NCBI RefSeq assembly: GCF_900607235.1
Contig: NZ_LR027853.1
Span: forward strand, 358,287 to 422,286
Origin: Olivibacter jilunii
GTDB taxonomy: Bacteria; Bacteroidota; Bacteroidia; Sphingobacteriales; Sphingobacteriaceae
Direction: 5' to 3'
Length of the DNA stretch: 64,000 nt
Shown here in pieces: positions 9,254 to 18,200 of this stretch. Position 1 is the stretch's first letter, and each line of letters starts with the position of its first letter. Both the position numbers and the translations under genes were made by a program. The notes below the pieces were generated by a model, which searched no databases, was not told the DNA's origin, and was given only the letters and a program-made list of their open reading frames with translations.

Positions 9254-10030
9254 TTATGCTCCCTGTCCCAAATTTATACTTAAGGCGCCATCAATAGTAA
9301 AAGTCGTTCCCGTAACATAATCACTATCAGACGACGCAAGGTATACCGCTAAAGGGCCAATCTCTTCGGGTTTGCCGGCACGCTTGATGGGAATGTGCTG
9401 CTCCTTCTCCTCCCGTACCTTTTTGTTATCCATGGCTTGCTGGTTCATAGGAGTTAGTATCATCCCCGGGGCAATGTTATTAACACACACACCTTTAGGT
9501 GCCAGCTCCAAAGCGAGGCTTTTGCTGAAGTTTCTAACCCCACCCTTAGATGCGTTATAATCGGCATTGCCTGCTGTACACACTTCTTCGTGGATAGAAC
9601 TGACAATGATTATTTTAGTTCCCTTAAGTTTGTTTTTTCGCAGCCTCAAAAATTCTCTACAGCAATAGAATGCACCATACAGATTCGTTTTGATACACGT
9701 ATCGAAAGTTTCTGTGTCCATTTCCACTACGGGGATATTACTGCCGTTAACGCCTGCATTGCTGACCAGTATATCGATTTGACCAAATTCCTTTACAGCC
9801 TTTCCGAAAACCGATTGAACACTGGTCTCATCACTCACATCCAATTGATAGGTTGAAACTTTTGTTTTTAATTTCTTTATCTTTTGTTCAGCCTCTTTAG
9901 CACTTTCCCGGTCAGAATGGTAGGTGATAATAACATGAGCGCCTTCGGAAGCATACGCTTCGGCGATTGCACGACCAATGCCGGAATCAGATCCGGTTAT
10001 TAGAGCCACTTTGTCTTTCAATTTACTCAT
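9254..10030 (-). CDS. SDR family oxidoreductase (glucose 1-dehydrogenase-like)
   Basis: A 258-residue classical short-chain dehydrogenase. The cofactor-binding motif is TGSDSGIGRAIAEAYA near residue 13, the NNAG-type motif reads VSNAGVNG near residue 88, and the catalytic Ser-Tyr-Lys set is visible in SSIHEE and DYNASKGG (Tyr near 159, Lys four residues later). It ends in a regular SDR C-terminus. Closest familiar relatives are glucose 1-dehydrogenases and 3-oxoacyl-ACP-reductase-like enzymes, but the substrate cannot be named. The region between it and purE contains only a hairpin. Confidence 0.88.
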   Translation of the reverse strand: MSKLKDKVALITGSDSGIGRAIAEAYASEGAHVIITYHSDRESAKEAEQKIKKLKTKVSTYQLDVSDETSVQSVFGKAVKEFGQIDILVSNAGVNGSNIPVVEMDTETFDTCIKTNLYGAFYCCREFLRLRKNKLKGTKIIIVSSIHEEVCTAGNADYNASKGGVRNFSKSLALELAPKGVCVNNIAPGMILTPMNQQAMDNKKVREEKEQHIPIKRAGKPEEIGPLAVYLASSDSDYVTGTTFTIDGALSINLGQGA

Positions 10031-10150
10031 AAATCTTAAATGAATTGATTGTTCTTTTTTATACTATGATGGAACAATAGAAAGCGCAAATTGTTGGTGC
10101 CGGAGCTAGCACAAAAAGATAGGCTGGATGGTTTAATTTTTTGAATAATG

Positions 10151-10186
10151 AAAAACAGCCATTACGATTATCGTTATGGCTGTTTT
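10151..10186 (-). terminator. Terminator of the purK-purE transcript
   Basis: On the minus strand AAACAGCCATAACG pairs with CGTAATGGCTGTTT (one mismatch) and is followed by a T-run. It begins a few bases after the purE stop. Confidence 0.8.
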
Positions 10187-10191
10187 CCGGT

Positions 10192-10701
10192 CTAGAAGTT
10201 CATGTTTTCCACTTCTTGTGCGGTCTCTTCTATTTTCTTCTTCAACTCTTGTTTGAAATGGATAAGATTCTGTGCCAATTGCTGATCAGCAGTAGCTAAA
10301 ATCTGCGCAGCCAAAAGGCCTGCATTCTTTGCTGCATTCAATGCTACCGTAGCAACGGGAATGCCATTAGGCATTTGTAATATAGACAAAATGGAATCCC
10401 ATCCGTCAATAGAATTGGAAGATTTGACGGGTACCCCGATCACCGGCAGGTGCGTAATCGATGCTACCATACCTGGCAAATGAGCGGCCCCTCCGGCTCC
10501 TGCAATGATTACTTTCAGTCCGCGCGACGCAGCCGTTTGCGCATAGTCGAACATACGTTCCGGAGTCCTATGCGCCGATACGATAGAAACCTCTATTTGA
10601 ACACCCAGTTCTTTTAATATTTTAATCGCGTCTTCCATTACGGGGAGGTCGGATTTGCTGCCCATAATGATTCCTACTGAAGGAAGTTGACTTGTTTGCA
10701 T
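10192..10701 (-). CDS. purE: N5-carboxyaminoimidazole ribonucleotide mutase
   Basis: This 169-residue class I PurE moves the carboxyl group of N5-CAIR to give CAIR in purine synthesis. The signature GIIMGSKSDLPVMEDA near residue 10 and the active-site stretch SAHRTPERM near residue 43 are both present, with the glycine-rich GAGGAAHLPGM near residue 68. It follows purK by 21 bases on the minus strand, so the two halves of the two-step carboxylation are made from one message. A terminator follows immediately. Confidence 0.97.
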   Translation of the reverse strand: MQTSQLPSVGIIMGSKSDLPVMEDAIKILKELGVQIEVSIVSAHRTPERMFDYAQTAASRGLKVIIAGAGGAAHLPGMVASITHLPVIGVPVKSSNSIDGWDSILSILQMPNGIPVATVALNAAKNAGLLAAQILATADQQLAQNLIHFKQELKKKIEETAQEVENMNF

Positions 10702-10722
10702 AATAATGGATTTGATTTTTAT

Positions 10723-11865
10723 TTAGGCCTTTACTTTAATGGTAGCCTGTACTTTTCTAGCTAAGGTAACCGCCTTTTCACGATCTTCGTTCACAATAGT
10801 TACATGTCCCATTTTACGAAAAGGTTTCGTGAATTTCTTACCGTAGAGGTGTATATAAACCCCTTCTTCCGCCAATACCTCTTCAAGCCCCTCATAAATC
10901 GCCAGTCCTTCATAATTGGCTTCACCGAGCAAATTAATCATCACCGCATTGCTACGTGCAGCGGTGTTACCTAGCGGCAAATTGAAGATTGCGCGCAAAT
11001 GCTGTGCAAATTGCGATGTATAGTTTCCTTCAATTGTATGATGTCCGCTATTGTGCGGTCGGGGGGCGAGTTCATTTACCAGAATATTTCCATCCGGCGT
11101 TAAGAACATTTCCACTGCAAGAAGTCCTACGATTTGAAGATCCTCTGCAATCTTTATGGCTAACTGTTCGGCTCTTTCCTGTATTTCGAAAGGTAAAATG
11201 GATGGGGAAATTAAAAACTCAACCAAATTAACCTCTGCGTTAAATTCCATTTCAACCATTGGAAAGGTCGATACATCACCTTTATCATTTCGCGCTACGA
11301 TGACGGCGATTTCCTTTTCGAAAGCCACCCATTGTTCAATCAAGCTCGGTGCCTCAAAGGCATTTGCTAAATCAGCTTCATCTGCAATTTTATGCACTCC
11401 TTTTCCATCATAGCCATCTTTTCTCAATTTTTGTATATAAGGAAAAGGGATGGTTAAATCTTTTAATGCATCTTTTGAAGAAATCAACTGAAAGGGTGCT
11501 GTTGGAATATCGTTTTGTTTAAAAAACTGTTTTTGAAGTCCTTTGTCCTGAATTAAGCGGATGACACGCGCCTGAGGAAAAACGACAACACCCTCTTCCT
11601 CTAGTTTTTCCAGCGCATCTACATTTACTTTTTCGATTTCAATCGTAAGCATATCTACTTGCTTACCAAACTTATAAACTGTGTCAAAATCGGTTAGTGA
11701 TCCTGCTTCAAACCGATCGCATAATTTTTTACATGGGGCATCCCGGTCTGGATCCAATACTGAAACACTTATGTTCAGATTGATCGCTTCTTGGATAAGC
11801 ATGCGTCCGAGCTGTCCGCCACCAAGGATGCCCAAGCGTAAATCGCCATAAAAATCTTTTTCCAT
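10723..11865 (-). CDS. purK: N5-carboxyaminoimidazole ribonucleotide synthase
   Basis: This 380-residue ATP-grasp enzyme uses ATP and bicarbonate to carboxylate AIR to N5-CAIR, the substrate of PurE encoded just downstream. The N-terminal nucleotide-binding segment LGILGGGQLGRMLIQEA, the ATP-grasp strand LRKDGYDGKGVH near residue 148 and the metal-binding stretch NELAPRPHNSGHHTIE near residue 270 are all in place. Purine genes here follow nuoB by 45 bases, so they may be partly read through from the NADH dehydrogenase pair, an uncommon arrangement. Confidence 0.97.
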   Translation of the reverse strand: MEKDFYGDLRLGILGGGQLGRMLIQEAINLNISVSVLDPDRDAPCKKLCDRFEAGSLTDFDTVYKFGKQVDMLTIEIEKVNVDALEKLEEEGVVVFPQARVIRLIQDKGLQKQFFKQNDIPTAPFQLISSKDALKDLTIPFPYIQKLRKDGYDGKGVHKIADEADLANAFEAPSLIEQWVAFEKEIAVIVARNDKGDVSTFPMVEMEFNAEVNLVEFLISPSILPFEIQERAEQLAIKIAEDLQIVGLLAVEMFLTPDGNILVNELAPRPHNSGHHTIEGNYTSQFAQHLRAIFNLPLGNTAARSNAVMINLLGEANYEGLAIYEGLEEVLAEEGVYIHLYGKKFTKPFRKMGHVTIVNEDREKAVTLARKVQATIKVKA

Positions 11866-11909
11866 AGATGTGTTTAGTTAAGGAGTAGCTTAACTAATAA
11901 TTGTATTTT

Positions 11910-12401
11910 TTAAGAGTTTATTTTTTCGTTAATAATGTGTTCCGATCCTATTTTCTTTTGAAGTTCTAAAAATGCACCAATCAGCGCCTCAGGTCGGGGA
12001 GGGCACCCTTGCACGTATATATCAACCGGAATTATCTTGTCTACTCCTTTTACTACATGATAACCGTGTTGCCAGTACGGGCCCCCGCAATTGGAGCAGG
12101 ACCCCATGGATATAACGTACTTTGGTTCGGGCATTTGTTCATATAAAAGCCGTATTCTATCAGCCATCTTAAATGTAACGGTACCCGCTATAATAATAAC
12201 ATCTGCCTGCCTTGGAGAAGCCCGCGGAAAAACACCGTATCGATCCAAGTCGTAAGTAGCGGCCATTGCGCCCATCATTTCGATTGCACAGCAAGCGATA
12301 CCGAAACTCACGGGCCACATGGACGATAACCGTGCCCAATTAAGGAGGTCGTCCAACTTTGCTACAACAATACCACTATCTGTTTGCGTGCTTGTACTCA
12401 T
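11910..12401 (-). CDS. nuoB: NADH-quinone oxidoreductase subunit B
   Basis: This 163-residue complex I subunit carries the N2 [4Fe-4S] cluster at the end of the electron path to quinone. The cysteine ligands are visible: the adjacent pair in [11 protein letters not shown] near residue 35, GSCSNCGG near residue 101, and [11 protein letters not shown] near residue 130. It touches the end of nuoA by one base, so translation is probably coupled. No nuoC follows; the next gene is purK. The rest of complex I must be encoded outside this window. Confidence 0.96.
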   Translation of the reverse strand: MSTSTQTDSGIVVAKLDDLLNWARLSSMWPVSFGIACCAIEMMGAMAATYDLDRYGVFPRASPRQADVIIIAGTVTFKMADRIRLLYEQMPEPKYVISMGSCSNCGGPYWQHGYHVVKGVDKIIPVDIYVQGCPPRPEALIGAFLELQKKIGSEHIINEKINS

Positions 12402-13015
12402 TACGAATCCTTCTTTACAAATTTAGGTTTAAAAGCAGGTTTAGCGAGAGCAGACGGTTTATCCGACTGTATATCCTCCGTCTTATTCGTTGCTTGAAAT
12501 GGCCTTAGCTTATAAGTCGCTCTGTTAATGTTCTCATAAACTTCGAGTGGGATTGTACCCGGTAAGGAAGGGAGGCTCGGGTTAGGTTTTATCCATTCTA
12601 AATCGCCTTTTTTCCAAACATAAAGTAAACCAACCAATAGAATTCCAATGAATATGAACATTTCCGCCAAGGTATACCAGCCCCATCTACCATCTGCATG
12701 GATTAAATCAGCAGCACCAAAAATGGTTGTCCATGGAAAAATAAACACCATTTCCACATCGAATAAAAGGAATACGAGGGCTATAACATAGAACCGTGAG
12801 TTAAACTGAACCCACGAACTTCCCCGCGCCACTTCGCCACATTCATAGGTGCTGCTTTTTGCCGAACTAGGTTTACGGGGAGACAATAGTTTTCCTAACA
12901 ATAAAGTGAAGAGAACCAAGAACGTTCCAACGATCAGATAAATAAAGACCTTGCCAAATTCCGTTATTTGAGAACCATCTTCCATAGGTTCAAAAATAAT
13001 AAAAAAATTGCTCAA
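12401..13015 (-). CDS. nuoA: NADH-quinone oxidoreductase subunit A, with long C-terminal tail
   Basis: A membrane subunit of complex I with three hydrophobic spans: near residues 22-42, 75-95 ([19 protein letters not shown], the family hallmark) and 110-130. At 204 residues it is longer than the usual 120-150. The extra part after [11 protein letters not shown] is a soluble, proline- and lysine-rich tail of about 60 residues ending KPKFVKKDS. The start could also be the internal methionine at residue 11. It is followed directly by nuoB and preceded by the ypdA-like gene on the same strand. Confidence 0.95.
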   Translation of the reverse strand: MSNFFIIFEPMEDGSQITEFGKVFIYLIVGTFLVLFTLLLGKLLSPRKPSSAKSSTYECGEVARGSSWVQFNSRFYVIALVFLLFDVEMVFIFPWTTIFGAADLIHADGRWGWYTLAEMFIFIGILLVGLLYVWKKGDLEWIKPNPSLPSLPGTIPLEVYENINRATYKLRPFQATNKTEDIQSDKPSALAKPAFKPKFVKKDS

Positions 13016-13055
13016 AAAGATGTCGAATTTCTTTTCCCTGTTTACAGTTCAAGCT

Positions 13056-14015
13056 TTATCCGCTAATATGTCTTATGATTTGTTCTGCGTGAACGCGTGA
13101 GTTCTCGATAAACCAGAGGTGTGTATTCATGCCTCCGCAAACTACGCCTGCGAGGTACAAATGTGGAATATTAGTTTCCATTGTTAATTCGTCATGCTCC
13201 GGAATCAATAAATCATCAGGAGATAACCTAATGCCCAGTTTTTTCAGAAAGTCAAAATTAGGCTGATAGCCGGTTAAAGCTAACACAAAGTCATTTTTAA
13301 TAGTAATCGGACCTTCAGGCGTAGCGATATGAACCACATGTTCTTCAATGGCTGTTAAACAACTATTAAAGTAGGCCTTGATTGAACCCTCTGCTATACG
13401 GTTGTCGATATCCGGACGCACCCAATATTTTACACGATGACTGATTTCATTTCTTCTTATCACCATAGTCACCTTGGCACCTTTGCGATACGTTTCCAAC
13501 GCGGCATCTACAGATGAATTGCTACTACCTACTACCACTACCTGCTGATTTGCATAGTAATGGGGATCATTATAATAGTGTTTTACTTTCGGTAAATTCT
13601 CTCCCGGTATTTGCATCAAGTTAGGTTTGTCGTAAAAGCCTGTAGCAAGAATCACATTCTTTGCCCCAAAGACATTCTTTATGGTTTGGACGGTAAACAG
13701 ATCATCCTTTTTCGTGACGTTTATTACCTCTTCGAACAAGCGAACGTTTAGCGAAAATTTTTGCTGTACTCTCCGGTAGTATTCCAATGCCTCCAGTCTC
13801 TTTGGTTTTGGATTAGTGGATACAAAGGGCACGCCCCCGATTTCCAGCTTTTCAGAGGTCGAAAAAAAGGTCATGTGCTGTGGATAATTGAAGAGTGAAT
13901 TCACTAAACAACCCTTCTCTAAAATCACATAACGTAGCCCGGCTTTTTCGGCTTCAATTCCGCAAGCCAAACCAATGGGGCCGCCGCCTACAATGACGAT
14001 GTCGAAAATATCCAT
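13056..14015 (-). CDS. ypdA: YpdA-type FAD/NAD(P) oxidoreductase, putative bacillithiol disulfide reductase
   Basis: A 319-residue flavoprotein. The FAD-binding motif is IVGGGPIGLACGIEAEKAGL near residue 8 and the NAD(P)H-binding motif VVVVGSSNSSVDAALE near residue 160. It has no CxxC redox pair, which separates it from thioredoxin reductases and fits the YpdA/Bdr family. That family reduces bacillithiol disulfide with NADPH in Firmicutes and some Bacteroidetes. The segment FSTSEKLEIGGVPF near residue 50 is typical of the family. Assignment as YpdA-like is good; the bacillithiol substrate is inferred, because no bacillithiol synthesis gene lies in the window. Confidence 0.85.
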   Translation of the reverse strand: MDIFDIVIVGGGPIGLACGIEAEKAGLRYVILEKGCLVNSLFNYPQHMTFFSTSEKLEIGGVPFVSTNPKPKRLEALEYYRRVQQKFSLNVRLFEEVINVTKKDDLFTVQTIKNVFGAKNVILATGFYDKPNLMQIPGENLPKVKHYYNDPHYYANQQVVVVGSSNSSVDAALETYRKGAKVTMVIRRNEISHRVKYWVRPDIDNRIAEGSIKAYFNSCLTAIEEHVVHIATPEGPITIKNDFVLALTGYQPNFDFLKKLGIRLSPDDLLIPEHDELTMETNIPHLYLAGVVCGGMNTHLWFIENSRVHAEQIIRHISG

Positions 14016-14152
14016 AGTATCTAAACTAAGAAGTTACTTAAGGGAACGATCAATGAAGGTCCTTTAAGTAACTATAAACAATTTGCTTGTACAGAGCAAA
14101 ATTAGGACGAACAGCCTATGCGGAAGACTATCCGGAGGAAATACTTGATAGC

Positions 14153-14812
14153 CTATTTACCGGCGGCTTTTGCATGATCAGCCAAAAACTGAGCCAGACC
14201 ACTATCAGTAAGCGGGTGCTTCAACAATGTTAAAATAGCTGAAAGCGGTCCTGTCATTACGTCTGCTCCTATTTTGGCGCACTCAATAATATGCATGGCA
14301 TGACGTACGGAAGCTGCTAGGATTTGCGTTTCATAGCCGTAGTTGTCATATATCAGGCGAATATCTTCAATCAAGCTTAAGCCATCGGTAGAGATATCGT
14401 CTAAACGGCCAATGAACGGAGAAACATAAGTGGCTCCGGCTTTTGCAGCCAAGAGTGCTTGTCCGGCAGAGAAAACAAGGGTGCAATTCGTTTTGATACC
14501 TTCACTGCTGAAGTATTTGATCGCCTTTACTCCTTCTTTTATCATAGGTACTTTAACGACTATTTTGTCGTCCAGTTTTGCTAGTGCAAGCCCTTCTTTA
14601 ATAATATTTTCATAATCAGTGCTAATCACCTCCGCACTTACGTCGCCATCTACAATATCGCATATAGCTTTGTAATGATTGATCACATTTTCTTCACCGC
14701 TAATGCCTTCTTTAGCCATTAGGCTTGGATTTGTTGTAACTCCGTCTAAAACCCCTAAATCTTGCGCTTCTTTGATTTGCTGAAGATTGGCGGTATCTAT
14801 AAAAAATTTCAT
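14153..14812 (-). CDS. tal: Transaldolase / fructose-6-phosphate aldolase family protein
   Basis: This 219-residue aldolase is of the short TalC/FSA/MipB subfamily. It opens [16 protein letters not shown], has the substrate motif [10 protein letters not shown] near residue 23, and carries the Schiff-base lysine in IVVKVPM (K87). Members act either as transaldolases of the pentose phosphate pathway or as fructose-6-phosphate aldolases; sequence alone does not separate the two here. It is monocistronic, lying between the ypdA-like gene and the SRP RNA on the minus strand. Confidence 0.93.
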   Translation of the reverse strand: MKFFIDTANLQQIKEAQDLGVLDGVTTNPSLMAKEGISGEENVINHYKAICDIVDGDVSAEVISTDYENIIKEGLALAKLDDKIVVKVPMIKEGVKAIKYFSSEGIKTNCTLVFSAGQALLAAKAGATYVSPFIGRLDDISTDGLSLIEDIRLIYDNYGYETQILAASVRHAMHIIECAKIGADVMTGPLSAILTLLKHPLTDSGLAQFLADHAKAAGK

Positions 14813-14909
14813 AAGATATTATTGTTAAAACTTGGTTTTGATTGCAACAAAAGTAACCAATATTTGCTATTTTAGTAAAAGATAAGTGTAAAAAGAGGAA
14901 ATAAAAAAA

Positions 14910-15005
14910 GGGCAAGCCCCTTTTATCGCACCGCTCAACCTTTTACCCTTGCTGTGTTCCCACCCTGGGGGAGTTCAAAGGGAGCTGGTCGTAAAAGACT
15001 TACCC
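14910..15005 (-). ncRNA. ffs: Bacterial small SRP RNA (4.5S type)
   Basis: On the minus strand the ends pair: GGGTAAG (5') with CTTGCCC (3'), then CTTTTA with TAAAAG, giving one long hairpin of about 96 bases. The apical part carries the conserved SRP core, with CCAGG before a GGAA loop and AGCAAGG after it. The 3' stem is followed by a run of seven T, so it doubles as terminator. A TATTTTTG promoter box at 15010-15017 lies just upstream. The RNA is the scaffold for Ffh in co-translational membrane targeting. Confidence 0.9.
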
Positions 15006-15009
15006 ACCG

Positions 15010-15017
15010 CAAAAATA
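15010..15017 (-). promoter_or_regulatory. -7 box of the SRP RNA gene
   Basis: TATTTTTG on the minus strand matches TAnnTTTG directly upstream of the RNA. The short distance suggests that transcription starts within the first bases of the mature RNA. Confidence 0.55.
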
Positions 15018-15266
15018 GGAAAAAAACTTAATTTACTAAGTTTTTTTATTGAAATAGTGCTAGATCATTGGAGATCAGACTGTTTTTTTTTATGCTGTAT
15101 GCATTTTCATATTTGAAGCGCTTGCGAAAACATGGTTTACGATTTTTTTAAGTTTATTGTGTTATTCTAGATATTTCATCAAGTTTTTATCACAAAAAAT
15201 AATAAAAATTTAATATTGTCGAATATTAATGTTATTTTAGCAATCTATTTAAACTAAGCAATAACA

Positions 15267-18200
15267 ATGACAGTTGAAGATATGGAAGAACAGGGATTGT
15301 ATCGTTCTGATTTTGAGCATGATGCGTGCGGGGTTGGTTTTGTGGCTCATTTAAAAGGATTAAAAAGTCACCGTCAGGTTCAGGACGCGTTGACGATGTT
15401 GGAGAACATGGAGCACCGAGGGGCCTGTGGTTGTGATGAGGAAAGCGGCGATGGAGCCGGTATTATGATTCAGATACCGCATGAGTTTCTTTGGGAAGAA
15501 TGTAGTAAGCTGGATATAAGACTGGGAGAACCGGGTTACTACGGCGTGGGGATGACGTTTTTACCCAAGGAGGAATCACTGAACGAACGTTGCAGAGAAC
15601 TTATTAAGGACTCCTGTGCCCAATTGAGGCTTAATTTTCTCGGCGTACGCGAAGTGCCTGTAACGCCGGAAGGAGTGGGAGTGACCGCCTTAAGTGCTGA
15701 GCCTAACATTATTCAATTTTTCGTTGAGCGTCCTAAAGAGGTTCGTAATACGGAAGATTTCGACCGAAAACTGTTTGTGCTTCGGCGATTACTTGTAAAA
15801 AGAATAAAAGAAGAGCTGGCAGAAGCAAAGGAGCAATTCTATATGCCGTCCCTATCCAGTAAAACACTTATTTATAAAGGACAGCTAACCACTTATCAGG
15901 TGCGTTCTTATTACAATGATTTGTCGGATGAGCGGGTGGTTTCTGCCTTTGGCCTGGTGCACTCGCGTTTTTCAACTAATACTTTTCCTTCCTGGAAATT
16001 GGCGCAACCATTCCGTATTGTTGCTCATAATGGAGAAATAAATACGCTTACAGGAAACTTGAATCGCTTCTACGCCGGTTTAAGGTCTATTTCTTCACCT
16101 TATTTTTCGGATGAAGAGCTTGATATTTTACTTCCTGTAGTAGATCCGGGATTATCGGATTCTGCTTCATTGGATAATGTGGTAGAATTGCTTTTACATA
16201 GTGGGCGTTCTCTGCCGCACGTGATGCTTATGTTGGTACCTGAAGCATGGGATGGAAACACTTCAATGGATCCGTTGCGCAAAGCCTTTTACGAATACCA
16301 TGCCACTATTATGGAGCCTTGGGACGGCCCGGCGGCATTATGTTTCACAGACGGAAAAACCATTGGTGCTACGCTCGATCGAAATGGATTACGACCCCTT
16401 CGTTATGCGGTAACGAATGATGATCGGGTAGTGGTAGCATCGGAGGCGGGCGCCTTGCCAATAGATGAGAGCATTATTATTAAAAAGGGCCGCCAACAAC
16501 CGGGAAAAATATTCTTGGTTGATATGGAAAAAGGGGAAATTTTGAGTGATGCGGATATCAAGCATGAATTAGCCACTAAACAACCTTATGGCGAATGGCT
16601 TGACAAGTACAAAATCCATATTAAAGATTTGGCAGAACCGCGTGTTACCTTCACCTATCTTTCGAAAGAATCTGTATTTAAATATCAACAAATATTCGGC
16701 TACTCAAGAGAGGATATCGAGGGTATCTTGATTCCGATGGCACTAGATGGAAAAGAGCCAGTAGGTTCTATGGGAACAGACGTGCCCCTGGCTGTACTGT
16801 CTGAACATCCACAACATCTTAGCAGTTATTTTAAACAATATTTTGCGCAAGTAACCAATCCACCGATCGATCCGATTCGGGAACGTTTGGTGATGAGCTT
16901 ATCTACCTTTATCGGAAACTCCGGAAATATTTTGGATGAAGATAAAATGCATTGCCATTGCGTTGCTTTGGAGCATCCTATTGTTACTAGCAGAGATCTG
17001 GAAAAATTGCGTAGTATCGATACCGGAATCTTTCAGGCAAAAACATTGCAAACCTATTTTAAGGCGGACGGAAAAGAAGGTTCACTGGAAGAGGGCCTGG
17101 CACGTCTATGTCGTTACGCCGAGGACGCCGTCCGCGACGGATTTGAAGTGTTGATATTGTCTGACAGAGCAATTGATTCGCAACACGCAGCGATCCCTTC
17201 GTTATTGGCGGTATCGGCGGTTCATCACCATTTAATAAAAACGGGCTATAGGGGAGCAGTAGGTTTAGTGGTTGAAGCAGGTGATGTATGGGAAGTTCAT
17301 CATTTTGCTTGTTTACTTGCTTTTGGTGCTACGGCTATTAACCCGTACATGGCTCTTGCATCTATAAGGACATTGAAAGAGGAAGGTGTGATCGAAACAT
17401 CCCTCACTTGGCCTGAGCTGTCTAAGAATTACGTTAAAGCTGTTTGTAGCGGATTGCTTAAGATATTCTCAAAAATGGGAATCTCTACTTTGCAATCATA
17501 TAATGGTGCGCAAATTTTCGAAGTATTGGGAATACATAAAGATGTTGTGGATCGATACTTCTGCGGTGCGGTATCCCGAATCGGTGGCTTAGGATTGGAC
17601 GATATTGCGCGAGAAGTTTTAAGTAAGCATGATCGTGGATTCCGTAGTGAAAAGAAAACCAATCTGTTACCCGAAGGGGGAATTTATGCTTGGCGTAGAA
17701 GAGGGGAGGCACATTTGTTTAACCCCACGACGGTACACTTACTTCAGCAGGCTTGTAGAACCGGTAACTATGAAATTTACAAGCAGTATGCAGCGCATAT
17801 CAATAACCAGAAGGAGCGTATGTACACCTTACGCGGTCTCTTTGATTTTGCTAAACACCGTGCTCCCATTTCGTTAGACGAAGTAGAGCCGGCAGAAAAT
17901 ATTATGAAACGCTTTGCTACCGGCGCCATGTCTTTCGGCTCTATCTCTCATGAGGCGCATAGCACGCTGGCTATTGCCATGAACCGAATAGGAGGGAAAA
18001 GTAATACAGGCGAAGGTGGTGAAGATGAGATCCGTTATAAGCCATTGCCTAATGGTGATTCAATGCGTTCGGCAATCAAACAAATTGCTTCTGCTCGTTT
18101 TGGTGTAACGTCAAATTACTTAACGCAAGCCGATGAATTACAAATTAAAATGGCACAAGGGGCGAAGCCGGGTGAAGGTGGTCAGCTTCCGGGACATAAA

